Below, piece by piece: positions 1-8,055 of a stretch of 64,000 nucleotides of DNA. Both the position numbers and the translations under genes were made by a program. Below the pieces are notes generated by a model. That model saw nothing but the letters and a program-made list of their open reading frames with translations, was not told the DNA's origin and searched no databases. This DNA is from Rhizobium sp. BK399 (GTDB lineage Bacteria; Pseudomonadota; Alphaproteobacteria; Rhizobiales; Rhizobiaceae): positions 372,001 through 436,000 of the forward strand of contig NZ_JACIAH010000002.1 in assembly GCF_014194695.1 (NCBI RefSeq). Direction: 5' to 3'. Position 1 is the first letter of the stretch. The number at the start of each line of letters is the position of its first letter.

Positions 1-1149
1 ACCGATGACCTTCACCGAACCCGGCTCGCAAACGCGGCTCTTGTCGTTGCGGTCGACGTCCGAGCACATTGTCAGTTCGGATTCATCCTTCTTGGAGTTC
101 AGCAGCTTAAGGATCTGCTCGCTGTCGGCGATCGGATCGTCGCCCCGCTTGATCGTGCCTGAAATGGGGCAGGTCTCGATGCGGCGGCCCGAGACGCGTA
201 CGAACATTTCAGGCGACGCACCGACCAGATATTCCTGATTGCCGAGATTAATGAAGAAGGAATAGGGCGACGGATTGATCGCCTTCAGCCGCTTGGAAAT
301 GTCGGACGGCTTGCTGTCGCACCTCTCCATGAACTTCTGCCCAGGCACCACCTCGAAAAGGTCACCCTTGCGGAAGCTCTCCTTCGCCTTGACAACGAGG
401 TCGGCATATTCCCCCGGGCGATGATCGCTCTTCGGCGGAATGGCGTCGGTGCGCTGGAACGGCTCGGCCGGAATGTCGCCGGCCTTGCCCTCTGTCGACA
501 GCCCGTCCTTTTCAAAATCGTAGCGGTCGATCCAGGCCTTGGCCGAGTAGTTGTCGACGACGAGAATTTCGTCCGGGAGATAGAGCACCATGTCCCGCTG
601 GTCGGACGGGCGAGTCAGCTTCAGGTTGATCGCATCGAACTGGAAGGCGAGATCGTAGCCAAAGGCACCGTAGAACCCGAGGTTGGCATCCGCCTGCGAA
701 TAAAAGAGGTCGGTGATGGCGCGCAGCACGGTGAAGACAGTCGGAATCTTCGAGCGTTCCTCTTCGGTAAACGCGCGCTCCGGCGCCTTCACCGTTAGGT
801 CGAGGCGGCGGGTCGTGGAACCACCGAGCACCAGGTCTGAAATCGTCTTCAGGCGCTCGGCAATCAAGGAGAGAATCACCTCACCGCGCTCGTTGTAGGC
901 TTCGATCCAGACCTCGCGGCCATGGCAGGAAATGCCGAGCGGTGGATCGACGATGGCAGTGTCCCAACGGGTGTAGCGGCCCGGATATTCATAGTTCGAC
1001 GAGAAGACAGCGCCGCGGCGCTCGTCGAGTTTGTCGACATAGGACGAAACCGCATCGCCATAGGGGATCGCCCGCCGCTGCCGGGTGACGGTGATGCCAC
1101 CTCGTGTCTCGTAGATTTCCGCTCCGTCATCCCGAAGGATCGTTACCAT
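1..1149 (-). CDS. trpE(G): Anthranilate synthase TrpE(G), N-terminal part (runs off the left edge)
   Basis: The first enzyme of tryptophan synthesis converts chorismate plus glutamine to anthranilate. The reading frame is open from an ATG at 1149 to base 1 (383 codons) without a stop. The visible protein starts [18 protein letters not shown] and contains the TrpE-type stretches [37 protein letters not shown] and [15 protein letters not shown], the last being part of the chorismate-binding core. In rhizobia the TrpG amidotransferase is fused to the C-terminus; that part lies outside the window, so the fusion is inferred from family knowledge. A GGAG Shine-Dalgarno sits about 8 bases before the ATG. 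The gene lies behind a trp attenuator (1196-1308). Confident on TrpE; the fusion is likely but unseen. Confidence 0.95.
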   Translation of the reverse strand, partial: MVTILRDDGAEIYETRGGITVTRQRRAIPYGDAVSSYVDKLDERRGAVFSSNYEYPGRYTRWDTAIVDPPLGISCHGREVWIEAYNERGEVILSLIAERLKTISDLVLGGSTTRRLDLTVKAPERAFTEEERSKIPTVFTVLRAITDLFYSQADANLGFYGAFGYDLAFQFDAINLKLTRPSDQRDMVLYLPDEILVVDNYSAKAWIDRYDFEKDGLSTEGKAGDIPAEPFQRTDAIPPKSDHRPGEYADLVVKAKESFRKGDLFEVVPGQKFMERCDSKPSDISKRLKAINPSPYSFFINLGNQEYLVGASPEMFVRVSGRRIETCPISGTIKRGDDPIADSEQILKLLNSKKDESELTMCSDVDRNDKSRVCEPGSVKVIG

Positions 1150-1195
1150 TGTTCCACTCCGTTATCGGGCCCGGATGACAGGCAGCCTTAAAAAC

Positions 1196-1226
1196 AAAAA
1201 AGCCGCCTGGCGTTTTCCGGGCGGCT
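1196..1226 (-). terminator. trp attenuator terminator hairpin
   Basis: Arms AGCCGCC (1201-1207) and GGCGGCT (1220-1226) form a 7-bp stem followed on the minus strand by a T run (about 1196-1200). An alternative pairing is visible: GCCGCC at 1258-1263, next to the leader stop codon, can pair with GGCGGC at 1220-1225, the first arm of the terminator, giving an antiterminator. The hairpin lies between trpL and trpE(G). The released leader RNA would correspond to the trans-acting sRNA rnTrpL known in S. meliloti; that role is inferred here. Confidence 0.9.
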
Positions 1227-1263
1227 CACTCGTCGTCTTTGGACACGATTGGTCGAGGCCGCC

Positions 1264-1308
1264 TCAGCGAGCCCACCACCAAACTGCAATGTTCAAGGAC
1301 GTGTTCAT
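1264..1308 (-). CDS. trpL: trp operon leader peptide TrpL (14 residues)
   Basis: A 14-codon frame reads MNTSLNIAVWWWAR and stops with TGA. Three consecutive Trp codons just before the stop are the hallmark of a tryptophan attenuator. It is close in length and ending to the S. meliloti leader peptide peTrpL, which also ends in WWWAR. It precedes a terminator hairpin and trpE(G) on the same strand. A TAACAA -10 box ends about 8 bases before the ATG, so the transcript probably begins at the ATG itself (leaderless), as described for S. meliloti. Ribosome stalling on the Trp codons would favour the antiterminator. Confidence 0.93.
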   Translation of the reverse strand: MNTSLNIAVWWWAR

Positions 1309-1316
1309 GGGCGAAA

Positions 1317-1346
1317 TTGTTAGCGTGAGATCGAACCGAGCGCAAG
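1317..1346 (-). promoter_or_regulatory. Probable trp leader promoter
   Basis: Read on the minus strand: CTTGCG (1346-1341), an 18-base spacer, then TAACAA (1322-1317). CTTG is typical of rhizobial -35 boxes. The -10 ends 8 bases before the A of the leader ATG, placing the start site at or next to that A. Inference from sequence only. Confidence 0.65.
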
Positions 1347-1359
1347 GGCCGAATCTGGG

Positions 1360-1389
1360 AATGAAAAGGGCGGCACAATGGCCGCCCTT
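1360..1389 (-). terminator. Terminator of the heme receptor gene
   Basis: AAGGGCGGC (1366-1374) and GCCGCCCTT (1381-1389) are perfect 9-bp complements with a 6-base loop. On the minus strand the stem is followed by TTTTCATT. It lies 20 bases beyond the stop of the TonB receptor gene at 1409. Confidence 0.85.
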
Positions 1390-1408
1390 CGCTTGACTAA
1401 GCTTTGGT

Positions 1409-3532
1409 TTAGAACCAGGCCTTCGCAGTCACCATGAATGTCCGGCCGCGACCCGTATCGATCGTCGTCGTCTGGATCGTGCTCGAGGCCGGAGTGTAGG
1501 TCTTGTCAAAGACGTTGGTCACGCTTGCCGTCAACTCCAGGCCGTTCTCCCACTGATAGTTGGCGAAGAGATCGACAACGCCATAGCCGCTCATGAATCG
1601 CGGCCGTCCGCCATTCGTTGCATTGATTTGTCCAATGTCTGCCTGTCCGGCAGCGAATAGGCGTGTACCGACTGTCAGGCGTTGATCTTCAAGGAAGCGA
1701 CCGCCGAGCGTGGCACTGAAGATGTTTTCCGGCAGGAAGCTTTGCACGCCGAAGCCGTTGATCTGCGGAGGCAGGTCGGTGTTTGTATGGGTGTAGGCAA
1801 GCTCCCCGAAGACGAAGCCGGCATCATAGGCCGCCTGGATTTCTATACCGTCCACCTTCGACGTGCCGGGATTGTTGACGAAGAAGGTCTGCCTGCCGCC
1901 GCCCGCAAACGCACCGGTGATGTAGTTGTCGATGCGGTCGTTGAAGTAGTTGGCCTTGAAGCGGAAACTGTCGCCGGCATCGAGAATGCCATCCACCTTG
2001 ATGTTGGCGCCGATTTCCCAGCCCTTGGAGGTTTCCGGCTCAAGGAAGGGATTCGGGAAGAAGGCCTGCCCCGTAGCGCCTGGATGCGATCCGCCGGCGA
2101 AGGTTTCGCTAATCGTCGGTGCGCGCTGCGTCTCGGCATATGTCACATAAGGCTGGAACCATTCAGTAGGATTCAGCGCGAAGGTGACGCTTGGGTTCAG
2201 GCGCCCATCGGACTTATCGACGGTGTAAGGACCGGCCGGCATTCCGAGGGGGTTGCTGGCAACGACCGAGCCCGAGCCGTCGAGATCGAAATGGTCATAG
2301 CGCAGGCCAAGCGTCAGGTCCGCCATGCCGTAGGTGAACGTCGTCGTGTCGAAGACGCCGAGGATGCCGCTCTTGCCATCACCGTTGACGCCACCCGAAG
2401 GCTGCGTCCGGCTGTTGATCACATCGTATTTGTCGTGGAAGTATTCGACACCGTAGTTGGTGGAAACGGCAACGTTGCCAATGTCGAATTTGGACGTGTT
2501 GGAGACGTCGAAGCCGATGCCCGTGTCGGTAATGCGGCGACCGGCGGCCGTACCACCGCCCGTGGCGTTCGTGTCATACTGCATCTCAAGGCGGTTGTAG
2601 TAGAAGTTCGTCTTGAAATCGATGAGCTCGTTGTCGCCAGGCGTATAGGCGTAGCTCGCGGCAAACGTCTTGTTCTTGACGTTTTGGAAATAGGAATTCG
2701 CGAGGAAGTCGTTGTCATAGCTGATGCCGCCGAGCTTGATCGTGTTTTCGGCGTTCGGCGTAATCTCTGCCTTCAGCATGCCGGAAAGCAGGTCCTGCTC
2801 GGTATAGGGGACGGTAACGCCGTCGCCGTTCTCATAGTTGCCCGGATCACTCTTGCTGATGCCGCCGAGAACAGCAAAGACATCGTTGAACCGGTAAGCG
2901 CCGATGGCCGACTCGGACCAACCGAGTTCGTTGGTTCCGACCGTCGCCGAGACGATGCCGCCGTAGTTCTTATCACCTAGAATCAGGTCATCGATGTCGT
3001 AGGTGCGGAAATTGACCGTACCGGCCAGTGCCCCGCCACCGATGCCGGTGACTGCGCCGCGGGTCACGTCGATGCCCGCCAGGAACGCCGGGTCCACATA
3101 GGTGAAGCCCTGCGCCTCATGGCCGGTGAAGCGGAAATTCTGGCGAACGCCGTCGATCGACATGTTCACGCGGCCGGAGCCTTCGAAACCGCGAATGTTG
3201 ACAGCAACGCCGGGGTTCTGCGGATTGTTGGCCGTCGACGTCCCGGGAACACTGCGCAGCAGATCGTCGGTACCCTGGCCGGCCTGCAGGTTGATCTGGT
3301 CCGCCGTGACGGTGCTGGAAGGTCCCGGCTTGTTGTAGGGATCGTTGGCCGCCTGTCGGCTGCCCTTCACGATAATGGGCGAGAGGAAAGTATCCCCCTC
3401 TGGCGCCGCCTTCTGCTCTTCGGCTGTCTGGGCAGTCGAGGGCGCACTTTGTGCAAAGGCGATGGCGGAAGGTGTAACAATGGCAAGTGCCGTGCAGGCA
3501 AGTAGAACCGAGCGCGAGTGCCGGACGATCAT
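1409..3532 (-). CDS. shmR: TonB-dependent heme/hemoglobin outer-membrane receptor, ShmR/HmuR type
   Basis: An outer-membrane transporter that takes up heme using TonB energy. The 707-residue protein begins with a signal peptide (cut near AFAQ), then a plug domain (about 65-175: SPIIVKGSR, GTDDLLRSVPG, NIRGFEGSGRVNMSIDGVRQNF) and a beta-barrel ending in the aromatic residues KAWF, as expected for outer-membrane insertion. NPFLEPETSKGWEIG and YVTYAETQRAPTISE are typical barrel motifs of the TonB hemoglobin/transferrin/lactoferrin receptor family. An AAGGGG Shine-Dalgarno lies 8 bases before the ATG. The neighbour trpE(G) is also next to shmR in S. meliloti, which supports this subtype. A TGA-N9-TCA iron operator overlaps its promoter. 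Substrate specificity (heme versus a siderophore) is inferred. Confidence 0.9.
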   Translation of the reverse strand: MIVRHSRSVLLACTALAIVTPSAIAFAQSAPSTAQTAEEQKAAPEGDTFLSPIIVKGSRQAANDPYNKPGPSSTVTADQINLQAGQGTDDLLRSVPGTSTANNPQNPGVAVNIRGFEGSGRVNMSIDGVRQNFRFTGHEAQGFTYVDPAFLAGIDVTRGAVTGIGGGALAGTVNFRTYDIDDLILGDKNYGGIVSATVGTNELGWSESAIGAYRFNDVFAVLGGISKSDPGNYENGDGVTVPYTEQDLLSGMLKAEITPNAENTIKLGGISYDNDFLANSYFQNVKNKTFAASYAYTPGDNELIDFKTNFYYNRLEMQYDTNATGGGTAAGRRITDTGIGFDVSNTSKFDIGNVAVSTNYGVEYFHDKYDVINSRTQPSGGVNGDGKSGILGVFDTTTFTYGMADLTLGLRYDHFDLDGSGSVVASNPLGMPAGPYTVDKSDGRLNPSVTFALNPTEWFQPYVTYAETQRAPTISETFAGGSHPGATGQAFFPNPFLEPETSKGWEIGANIKVDGILDAGDSFRFKANYFNDRIDNYITGAFAGGGRQTFFVNNPGTSKVDGIEIQAAYDAGFVFGELAYTHTNTDLPPQINGFGVQSFLPENIFSATLGGRFLEDQRLTVGTRLFAAGQADIGQINATNGGRPRFMSGYGVVDLFANYQWENGLELTASVTNVFDKTYTPASSTIQTTTIDTGRGRTFMVTAKAWF

Positions 3533-3639
3533 GAAGTCAACCCCTTGAGAGAAATGTCACCGGGCTGGCTGGTCGTGACGCGTCCGCGTTTCGATGGGCT
3601 GGCTAGGCTTTCAGACGAAGATTTTCGCCTTCTTTTTGC

Positions 3640-3668
3640 CGCATAAAAAACATGACTCAAATTGTCAA
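3640..3668 (-). promoter_or_regulatory. shmR promoter with an iron-responsive operator (RirA-type IRO)
   Basis: On the minus strand TTGACA (3668-3663), a 17-base spacer and TATGCG (3645-3640) form a sigma-70-like promoter. The sequence TGACAATTTGAGTCA (3667-3653) fits TGA-N9-TCA, the core of the IRO recognised by the rhizobial iron repressor RirA, and overlaps the -35 box. This predicts repression when iron is plentiful. Confidence 0.75.
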
Positions 3669-3756
3669 TATATCGGATCACCGTTATCTTGATTTAATAA
3701 ATCATCTTTTTGAGCATAGACATCAACGTTGCGAAATTGCAACGAAATCCGCATCC

Positions 3757-4647
3757 ATGCGTTCTGTCCCGGGGCAACGTACAACGGGTGGATGCGTGAA
3801 GAACATCGTTGTGATTTTAGCGGCACTGAGTTGCATAGGGTTCCTGACCAGTGCACGCCTGCCGGAAAACGGCCCTCTCCCGGCAACTCGCCCCGGTAAA
3901 TCAAATACGACAACGTCCGCACCGGCACCTCCCCCGATACCCGAACAGAAACCCGAAAGCGGCAAGCCCGAAACGCCGCCGGTCACGGAGGATTCTCCGA
4001 AATCCTCTGCCATCCCGGAAAAGCAGGGGCCGAAGCTTCCGTCACAACAAACGCTGGAAGAACAGCATCTGACGATTGCCGCAGAGAGTGATGCCGAGCA
4101 CTCCGAATGTGTGAGGGAGTTGCAGAATCTTGGCGTCGTCTTCAAGGACATATCGCGTATCGATGATGGCAACGGCTGCGGGATCGACAAACCAATCAAG
4201 GTGTCCGAGGTGCTGCCCGGCATTACGATAAAGCCTGACGCCGTCTTTCGCTGCCCGGTCGCGCTGGCCCTTGCCCGCTGGATGAAAGAAAGCGTGATTC
4301 CCGCCGCCCGCATTGCCGCGCCTGATCAGGGAAATATCATCGGCGTCAATCAGGCTTCCTCCTACATCTGCCGCCTGCGCAATGGCGCCGAAACCGGCAA
4401 GGTGTCTGAGCACGCTCGTGGCAATGCGATTGACGTTGCGAGCTTCAGCTTTGAAAAAGGGAAGGACATCGCGGTCCAACCGCGACGCGAGGATTCCACA
4501 TTGATCGGTGCGTTCCAGCGCACGGTGAGCGCCGCGGGTTGCCTCTTCTTTACCACGGTCCTCGACCCGGAAAGCGACGCTGCGCACGAAACCCACTTCC
4601 ATCTCGATGTGCTGGAGCGCAAGGGCGGCTATCGGTATTGCCATTAG
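3757..4647 (+). CDS. Exported extensin-like C-terminal domain protein
   Basis: A protein of about 296 residues with an N-terminal hydrophobic segment (VVILAALSCIGFLTSA), a Pro-rich linker (APAPPPIPEQKP..ETPPV) and a C-terminal domain matching the extensin-like C family common in alphaproteobacteria (CGIDKPIKV, FRCPVALALARW, SEHARGNAIDVASF, HETHFHLDVL). Several Cys residues suggest a disulfide-containing periplasmic fold; SEHARGNAIDV and the His-rich end recall a metal-dependent peptidoglycan-active fold, but the enzymatic role is unproven. The start is uncertain: ATG 3757 or GTG 3796 (preceded by GGGTGGA) both keep the signal peptide. The frame stays open upstream to 3652, but that start would lie inside the shmR promoter. 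Confidence 0.8.
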   Translation: MRSVPGQRTTGGCVKNIVVILAALSCIGFLTSARLPENGPLPATRPGKSNTTTSAPAPPPIPEQKPESGKPETPPVTEDSPKSSAIPEKQGPKLPSQQTLEEQHLTIAAESDAEHSECVRELQNLGVVFKDISRIDDGNGCGIDKPIKVSEVLPGITIKPDAVFRCPVALALARWMKESVIPAARIAAPDQGNIIGVNQASSYICRLRNGAETGKVSEHARGNAIDVASFSFEKGKDIAVQPRREDSTLIGAFQRTVSAAGCLFFTTVLDPESDAAHETHFHLDVLERKGGYRYCH

Positions 4648-4671
4648 TTTTCAGCGACTTGCGCGAATCCT

Positions 4672-4701
4672 CTGAATCAAGCCGTCAGCGGCTTGATTCA
4701 G
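4672..4701. terminator. Bidirectional terminator between convergent genes
   Basis: A perfect 13-bp inverted repeat, CTGAATCAAGCCG and CGGCTTGATTCAG, with a 4-base loop lies between the extensin-like gene (plus) and fhs (minus). The plus-strand stem is followed by TTTCG. Position and symmetry suit termination of both transcripts. Confidence 0.7.
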
Positions 4702-4719
4702 TTTCGAAACGTCGCCGCC

Positions 4720-6399
4720 CTAGAACAGTCCCTCGATGTAGCCCTGATCGTTGAGATAGATCCGCTCCGCCGACGGTGACCTCGGCAGGCCGGGCATGGT
4801 CATGATCTCGCCCGTAATGGCGACGACAAAACCAGCGCCCGCCGCAAGACGCACCTCGCGAACCGGGACGATATGCCCTTCCGGCGCGCCCCGAAGGTTC
4901 GGATCGGTCGAAAACGAGTACTGCGTCTTCGCCATGCAGACCGGCAGATGCCCGTAGCCCTGTTCCTCCCAGGCTACGAGTTGATCCCTCACCGCCTTGT
5001 CCGCGGTCACCTCCCCCGCATGATAAATCTTCGAAGCCACTATCTCGATCTTCTCGAACAGCGAAACATCGTCGGGGTAGAGCGGCTCAAATCGCGACTG
5101 TCCCGATTCCGCGAGCTCGACCACTTTGTAGGCGAGCTCTTCGATGCCGGCGGAGCCCTCCGCCCAGTGCCGGCAGAGGATCGCCTCTGCTCCCAGCCGC
5201 GAGACATACTCTTTCACCGCAATGATTTCCGCGTCGGTGTCCGAGACGAAGTGATTGATGGCGACAACGACGGGAACGCCGAACTTGCGAACATTGGCGA
5301 CATGGCGGCCGAGATTGGAGCAGCCCTTCTTCAGCGCGGCGACGTTCTCGGCTCCAAGATCATCCTTCTTCACACCGCCATTCATCTTGAGCGCGCGCAC
5401 AGTCGCAACGATGACGGCGGCATCCGGCTTGAGGCCCGCCTTGCGGCATTTGATGTCAAAGAACTTCTCAGCCCCGAGATCCGCGCCGAAGCCCGCCTCG
5501 GTCACGACATAGTCGCCAAGCTTCAACGCCGTCTTCGTGGCGATCACCGAGTTGCAACCGTGGGCGATATTGGCGAAGGGACCGCCGTGCACGAAAGCCG
5601 GATTGTTTTCCAGCGTCTGGACGAGATTGGGCTGCATGGCGTCCTTCAGAAGAACTGCCATCGCGCCATCCGCTTTCAAATCACGCGCATAGACGGCCGT
5701 TTTGTCGCGCCGGTAGCCGACGATGATGTTGCCGAGACGCTCTTCCAGATCTTTGAGATCGCGGGCAAGGCAGAGGATCGCCATCACCTCGGAAGCGACG
5801 GTGATGTCGAAACCGTTCTGCCGGGGAAAGCCGTTGGCGACACCACCAAGCGAAGAGACCATTTCGCGTAGCGCCCGGTCGTTCATGTCCATCACGCGTC
5901 GCCATGTGACGCGCCTGAGGTCGATATCCTGCTCGTTGCCCCAATAGATATGATTGTCGATCATCGCGGCGAGCAGATTGTGGGCCGATGTGATCGCATG
6001 GAAGTCGCCGGTAAAATGCAGGTTGATGTCTTCCATCGGAATGACTTGTGCATAGCCGCCGCCGGCAGCTCCGCCCTTCACGCCGAAGCACGGCCCGAGC
6101 GAGGCCTCGCGGATACAGACGATTGCCTTCTTGCCGATCCGGTTCAATCCGTCGCCAAGACCGACTGTCGTCGTCGTCTTGCCCTCACCCGCGGGTGTTG
6201 GATTGATTGCCGTCACAAGGATCAGCCTGCCATCGGGCTTATCAGCTTGCTCCGCGATGAACTCGGCGCTGAGCTTGGCTTTATCGTGGCCATACGGCGC
6301 GAGTTGCGCCTGAGGGATTCCAAGCTTTGAACCGATTTCGAAGATCGGCTTCTTTTCAGCGGCGCGCGCAATCTCGATGTCGGACTTATATGCTGCCAT
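4720..6399 (-). CDS. fhs: Formate--tetrahydrofolate ligase
   Basis: ATP-dependent joining of formate to tetrahydrofolate, giving 10-formyl-THF for purine synthesis and one-carbon metabolism. The protein is 559 residues, the usual length. The P-loop stretch [19 protein letters not shown] (about 60-80), [23 protein letters not shown], the SAHNLL region and the end [15 protein letters not shown] are family signatures. I chose ATG 6399 ([14 protein letters not shown]) because GGGGA lies just upstream and the family starts there; the frame is open another 13 codons. The gene stands alone between an exported protein and a membrane protein and does not form a visible folate operon. Confidence 0.96.
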   Translation of the reverse strand: MAAYKSDIEIARAAEKKPIFEIGSKLGIPQAQLAPYGHDKAKLSAEFIAEQADKPDGRLILVTAINPTPAGEGKTTTTVGLGDGLNRIGKKAIVCIREASLGPCFGVKGGAAGGGYAQVIPMEDINLHFTGDFHAITSAHNLLAAMIDNHIYWGNEQDIDLRRVTWRRVMDMNDRALREMVSSLGGVANGFPRQNGFDITVASEVMAILCLARDLKDLEERLGNIIVGYRRDKTAVYARDLKADGAMAVLLKDAMQPNLVQTLENNPAFVHGGPFANIAHGCNSVIATKTALKLGDYVVTEAGFGADLGAEKFFDIKCRKAGLKPDAAVIVATVRALKMNGGVKKDDLGAENVAALKKGCSNLGRHVANVRKFGVPVVVAINHFVSDTDAEIIAVKEYVSRLGAEAILCRHWAEGSAGIEELAYKVVELAESGQSRFEPLYPDDVSLFEKIEIVASKIYHAGEVTADKAVRDQLVAWEEQGYGHLPVCMAKTQYSFSTDPNLRGAPEGHIVPVREVRLAAGAGFVVAITGEIMTMPGLPRSPSAERIYLNDQGYIEGLF

Positions 6400-6550
6400 C
6401 CCCGTTCCCCAGTTTTCCGCGCTCGATCGGCGCCCCATTTGTTACAACGGGATAGCGAAATATGCCGACTGTGGATAGTGCGCAGGTTGCCCAAGGCTCA
6501 TCCAAGCCGCTATCTCTAGGCATCGATTCCGTACGTCACGAGGACAAGCC

Positions 6551-7057
6551 ATGAAATCACTCGAACTCATTGTCGAGCGCATCATTCTTTCTAGCCGCTG
6601 GATACTCGTGGCCTTCTACCTCGGCCTGTCCCTGGCGCTGGCGGTTTATGCCGTCTCATTCGGCTATAAATTCCTGAAGGTCGCGGGCGGCGTATTCGTG
6701 CTCGATGAGGGTGAAATGATCCTCGCCATGCTCGGGCTGATCGACGCCGCGCTGGTCGCCAGCCTGATCGTCATGGTGATGATCTCCGGTTACGAGAACT
6801 TCGTCAGCCGCTTCGACGAAAGTGACACCGATGTCTCGTTCATCGGCAAGCTCGACGCAGGCAGCCTCAAGATCAAGGTAGCTTCGTCGATCGTAGCCAT
6901 TTCATCGATCCACCTGCTGCAGGTCTTCCTCAACGCTGAACAATATACCGACGGTAAGATTATGTGGCTGACGGCGATGCATCTCGCCTTCGTCGTCTCG
7001 GCGGTACTGCTCGGCTTTCTCGAGCAACTGACTAAAAAGAGCAAAACGACAGACTAG
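6551..7057 (+). CDS. YqhA/UPF0114 family integral membrane protein
   Basis: A 168-residue protein with three to four membrane segments (about 16-40, 58-82, 105-128, 136-155) and the UPF0114 features SRW near the N-terminus, MLGLIDAALVASLIVMVMISGYENFVS and a conserved KLDAGSLKIKVASSIVAISSIHLLQ. The family is widespread (E. coli YqhA), and its biochemical function is unknown to me. It is divergent from fhs with its own Shine-Dalgarno (ACGAGGA). Confidence 0.88.
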   Translation: MKSLELIVERIILSSRWILVAFYLGLSLALAVYAVSFGYKFLKVAGGVFVLDEGEMILAMLGLIDAALVASLIVMVMISGYENFVSRFDESDTDVSFIGKLDAGSLKIKVASSIVAISSIHLLQVFLNAEQYTDGKIMWLTAMHLAFVVSAVLLGFLEQLTKKSKTTD

Positions 7058-7319
7058 GTTTAATTGTAATATGATTCGGGGCCGCGTCCCTGAGCGCCTC
7101 CAATTTTATGTCACGCGGCGGACCTCTGCGCTTTCGCGTTCGCAGGTTCGTCGCCCTGAGTTGCGGTCCAAGCAAGCTCAAACACAACCGCAGATCGATA
7201 TTCTGTGGTTAAATTAATACATCGAAATTAATCACTGCGCGCCAGGCCGTTTCGTACTAGCAAATATATCAGTTTGCATATTTTATCGCGGCAACTTGAA
7301 GGTAAGCAGGGACGCATTG

Positions 7320-8045
7320 ATGTCTTACGTGACTACCTCGGAACGGCAGATGTCCCTCGTCGCGGAGATTTCAGCTGCCTGTACCAGGGCCGAATACGCA
7401 GAAGTTCTAGTCAAAGTGGCACGTGCCTTCGGTTTTCGGCACATAACGCTGATGCATGCGCCCACGCCCGAGAGCGTCCTTCTCAGAACTCTACTCATCG
7501 AAACGTCCATACCATCTCAATACTTCAACCAGTTCGACCGCGCTCGAATTATGCGCTTTCCCATGCTTTCTGGAGGAATCGGCGATTCCGCGCTGCCGCG
7601 CTCGTGGAGCCTTTTCGACAATTCTTCGGCCGCTATTTTCCCGAATGAGTTGAGCGAACTGTTGCGCAATTTCGGCATCCCGACGGGCGTCGCGGTTCCT
7701 GCCTATGCAGGCGACGGCGAGCGTGTCCTGTTCTGGCTCGGCGGCGACCGCCCGCTACTTGCCCAAACGGAACTCAACGAATTGACGATGGTGACGCTCC
7801 ATCTGCTCGACGCCTATAACCGCACGAAGCAGTCGAAGCTTGCCGAACACACGCCTTTGTCTGCCCGCGAACGCGAGGTCGTCCGCTGGACGGCACAGGG
7901 AAAGACATCCATCGAGATCGGACAAATCCTTTCGCTGTCCGACCACACCGTCAACGCCTACATGACGAGCGCCATCAAAAAGCTCGACTGCGTGAACCGG
8001 GCGCAGCTTGTCGCCAAGGCGATCCGCATGAAACTGATCAATTAA
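7320..8045 (+). CDS. LuxR-family transcriptional regulator, orphan
   Basis: A 241-residue two-domain regulator: an N-terminal autoinducer-binding-like domain (about 10-165) and a C-terminal LuxR helix-turn-helix (about 178-238: LSAREREVVRWTAQGKTSIEIGQIL, VNAYMTSAIKKL, NRAQLVAKA). The start ATG 7320 has GCAGGGA 8 bases upstream. No luxI-type synthase is in the window. The Asp-Pro pair that usually binds the AHL amide is not apparent; the matching stretch reads FDRARIMRFPML, so it may not bind a classical AHL. The 262-base upstream region is AT-rich and holds a GCAAA-N8-TTTGC dyad near 7260-7277 that could be an operator, but this is weak. Confidence 0.9.
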   Translation: MSYVTTSERQMSLVAEISAACTRAEYAEVLVKVARAFGFRHITLMHAPTPESVLLRTLLIETSIPSQYFNQFDRARIMRFPMLSGGIGDSALPRSWSLFDNSSAAIFPNELSELLRNFGIPTGVAVPAYAGDGERVLFWLGGDRPLLAQTELNELTMVTLHLLDAYNRTKQSKLAEHTPLSAREREVVRWTAQGKTSIEIGQILSLSDHTVNAYMTSAIKKLDCVNRAQLVAKAIRMKLIN

Positions 8046-8055
8046 ACACGCTGCT

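Noticed and set aside
1682..2980. 432-codon plus-strand frame opposite shmR
   Set aside because: It is antisense to the well-supported TonB receptor, without a recognisable domain; a high-GC shadow.
3652..3757. Extension of the extensin-like gene to ATG 3652
   Set aside because: That start overlaps the shmR promoter and iron operator, and it would bury the signal peptide 35-50 residues inside the protein.
7260..7277. GCAAA-N8-TTTGC dyad before the LuxR-type gene, considered as a lux box
   Set aside because: Too short and AT-rich to distinguish from chance; no match to known lux boxes.
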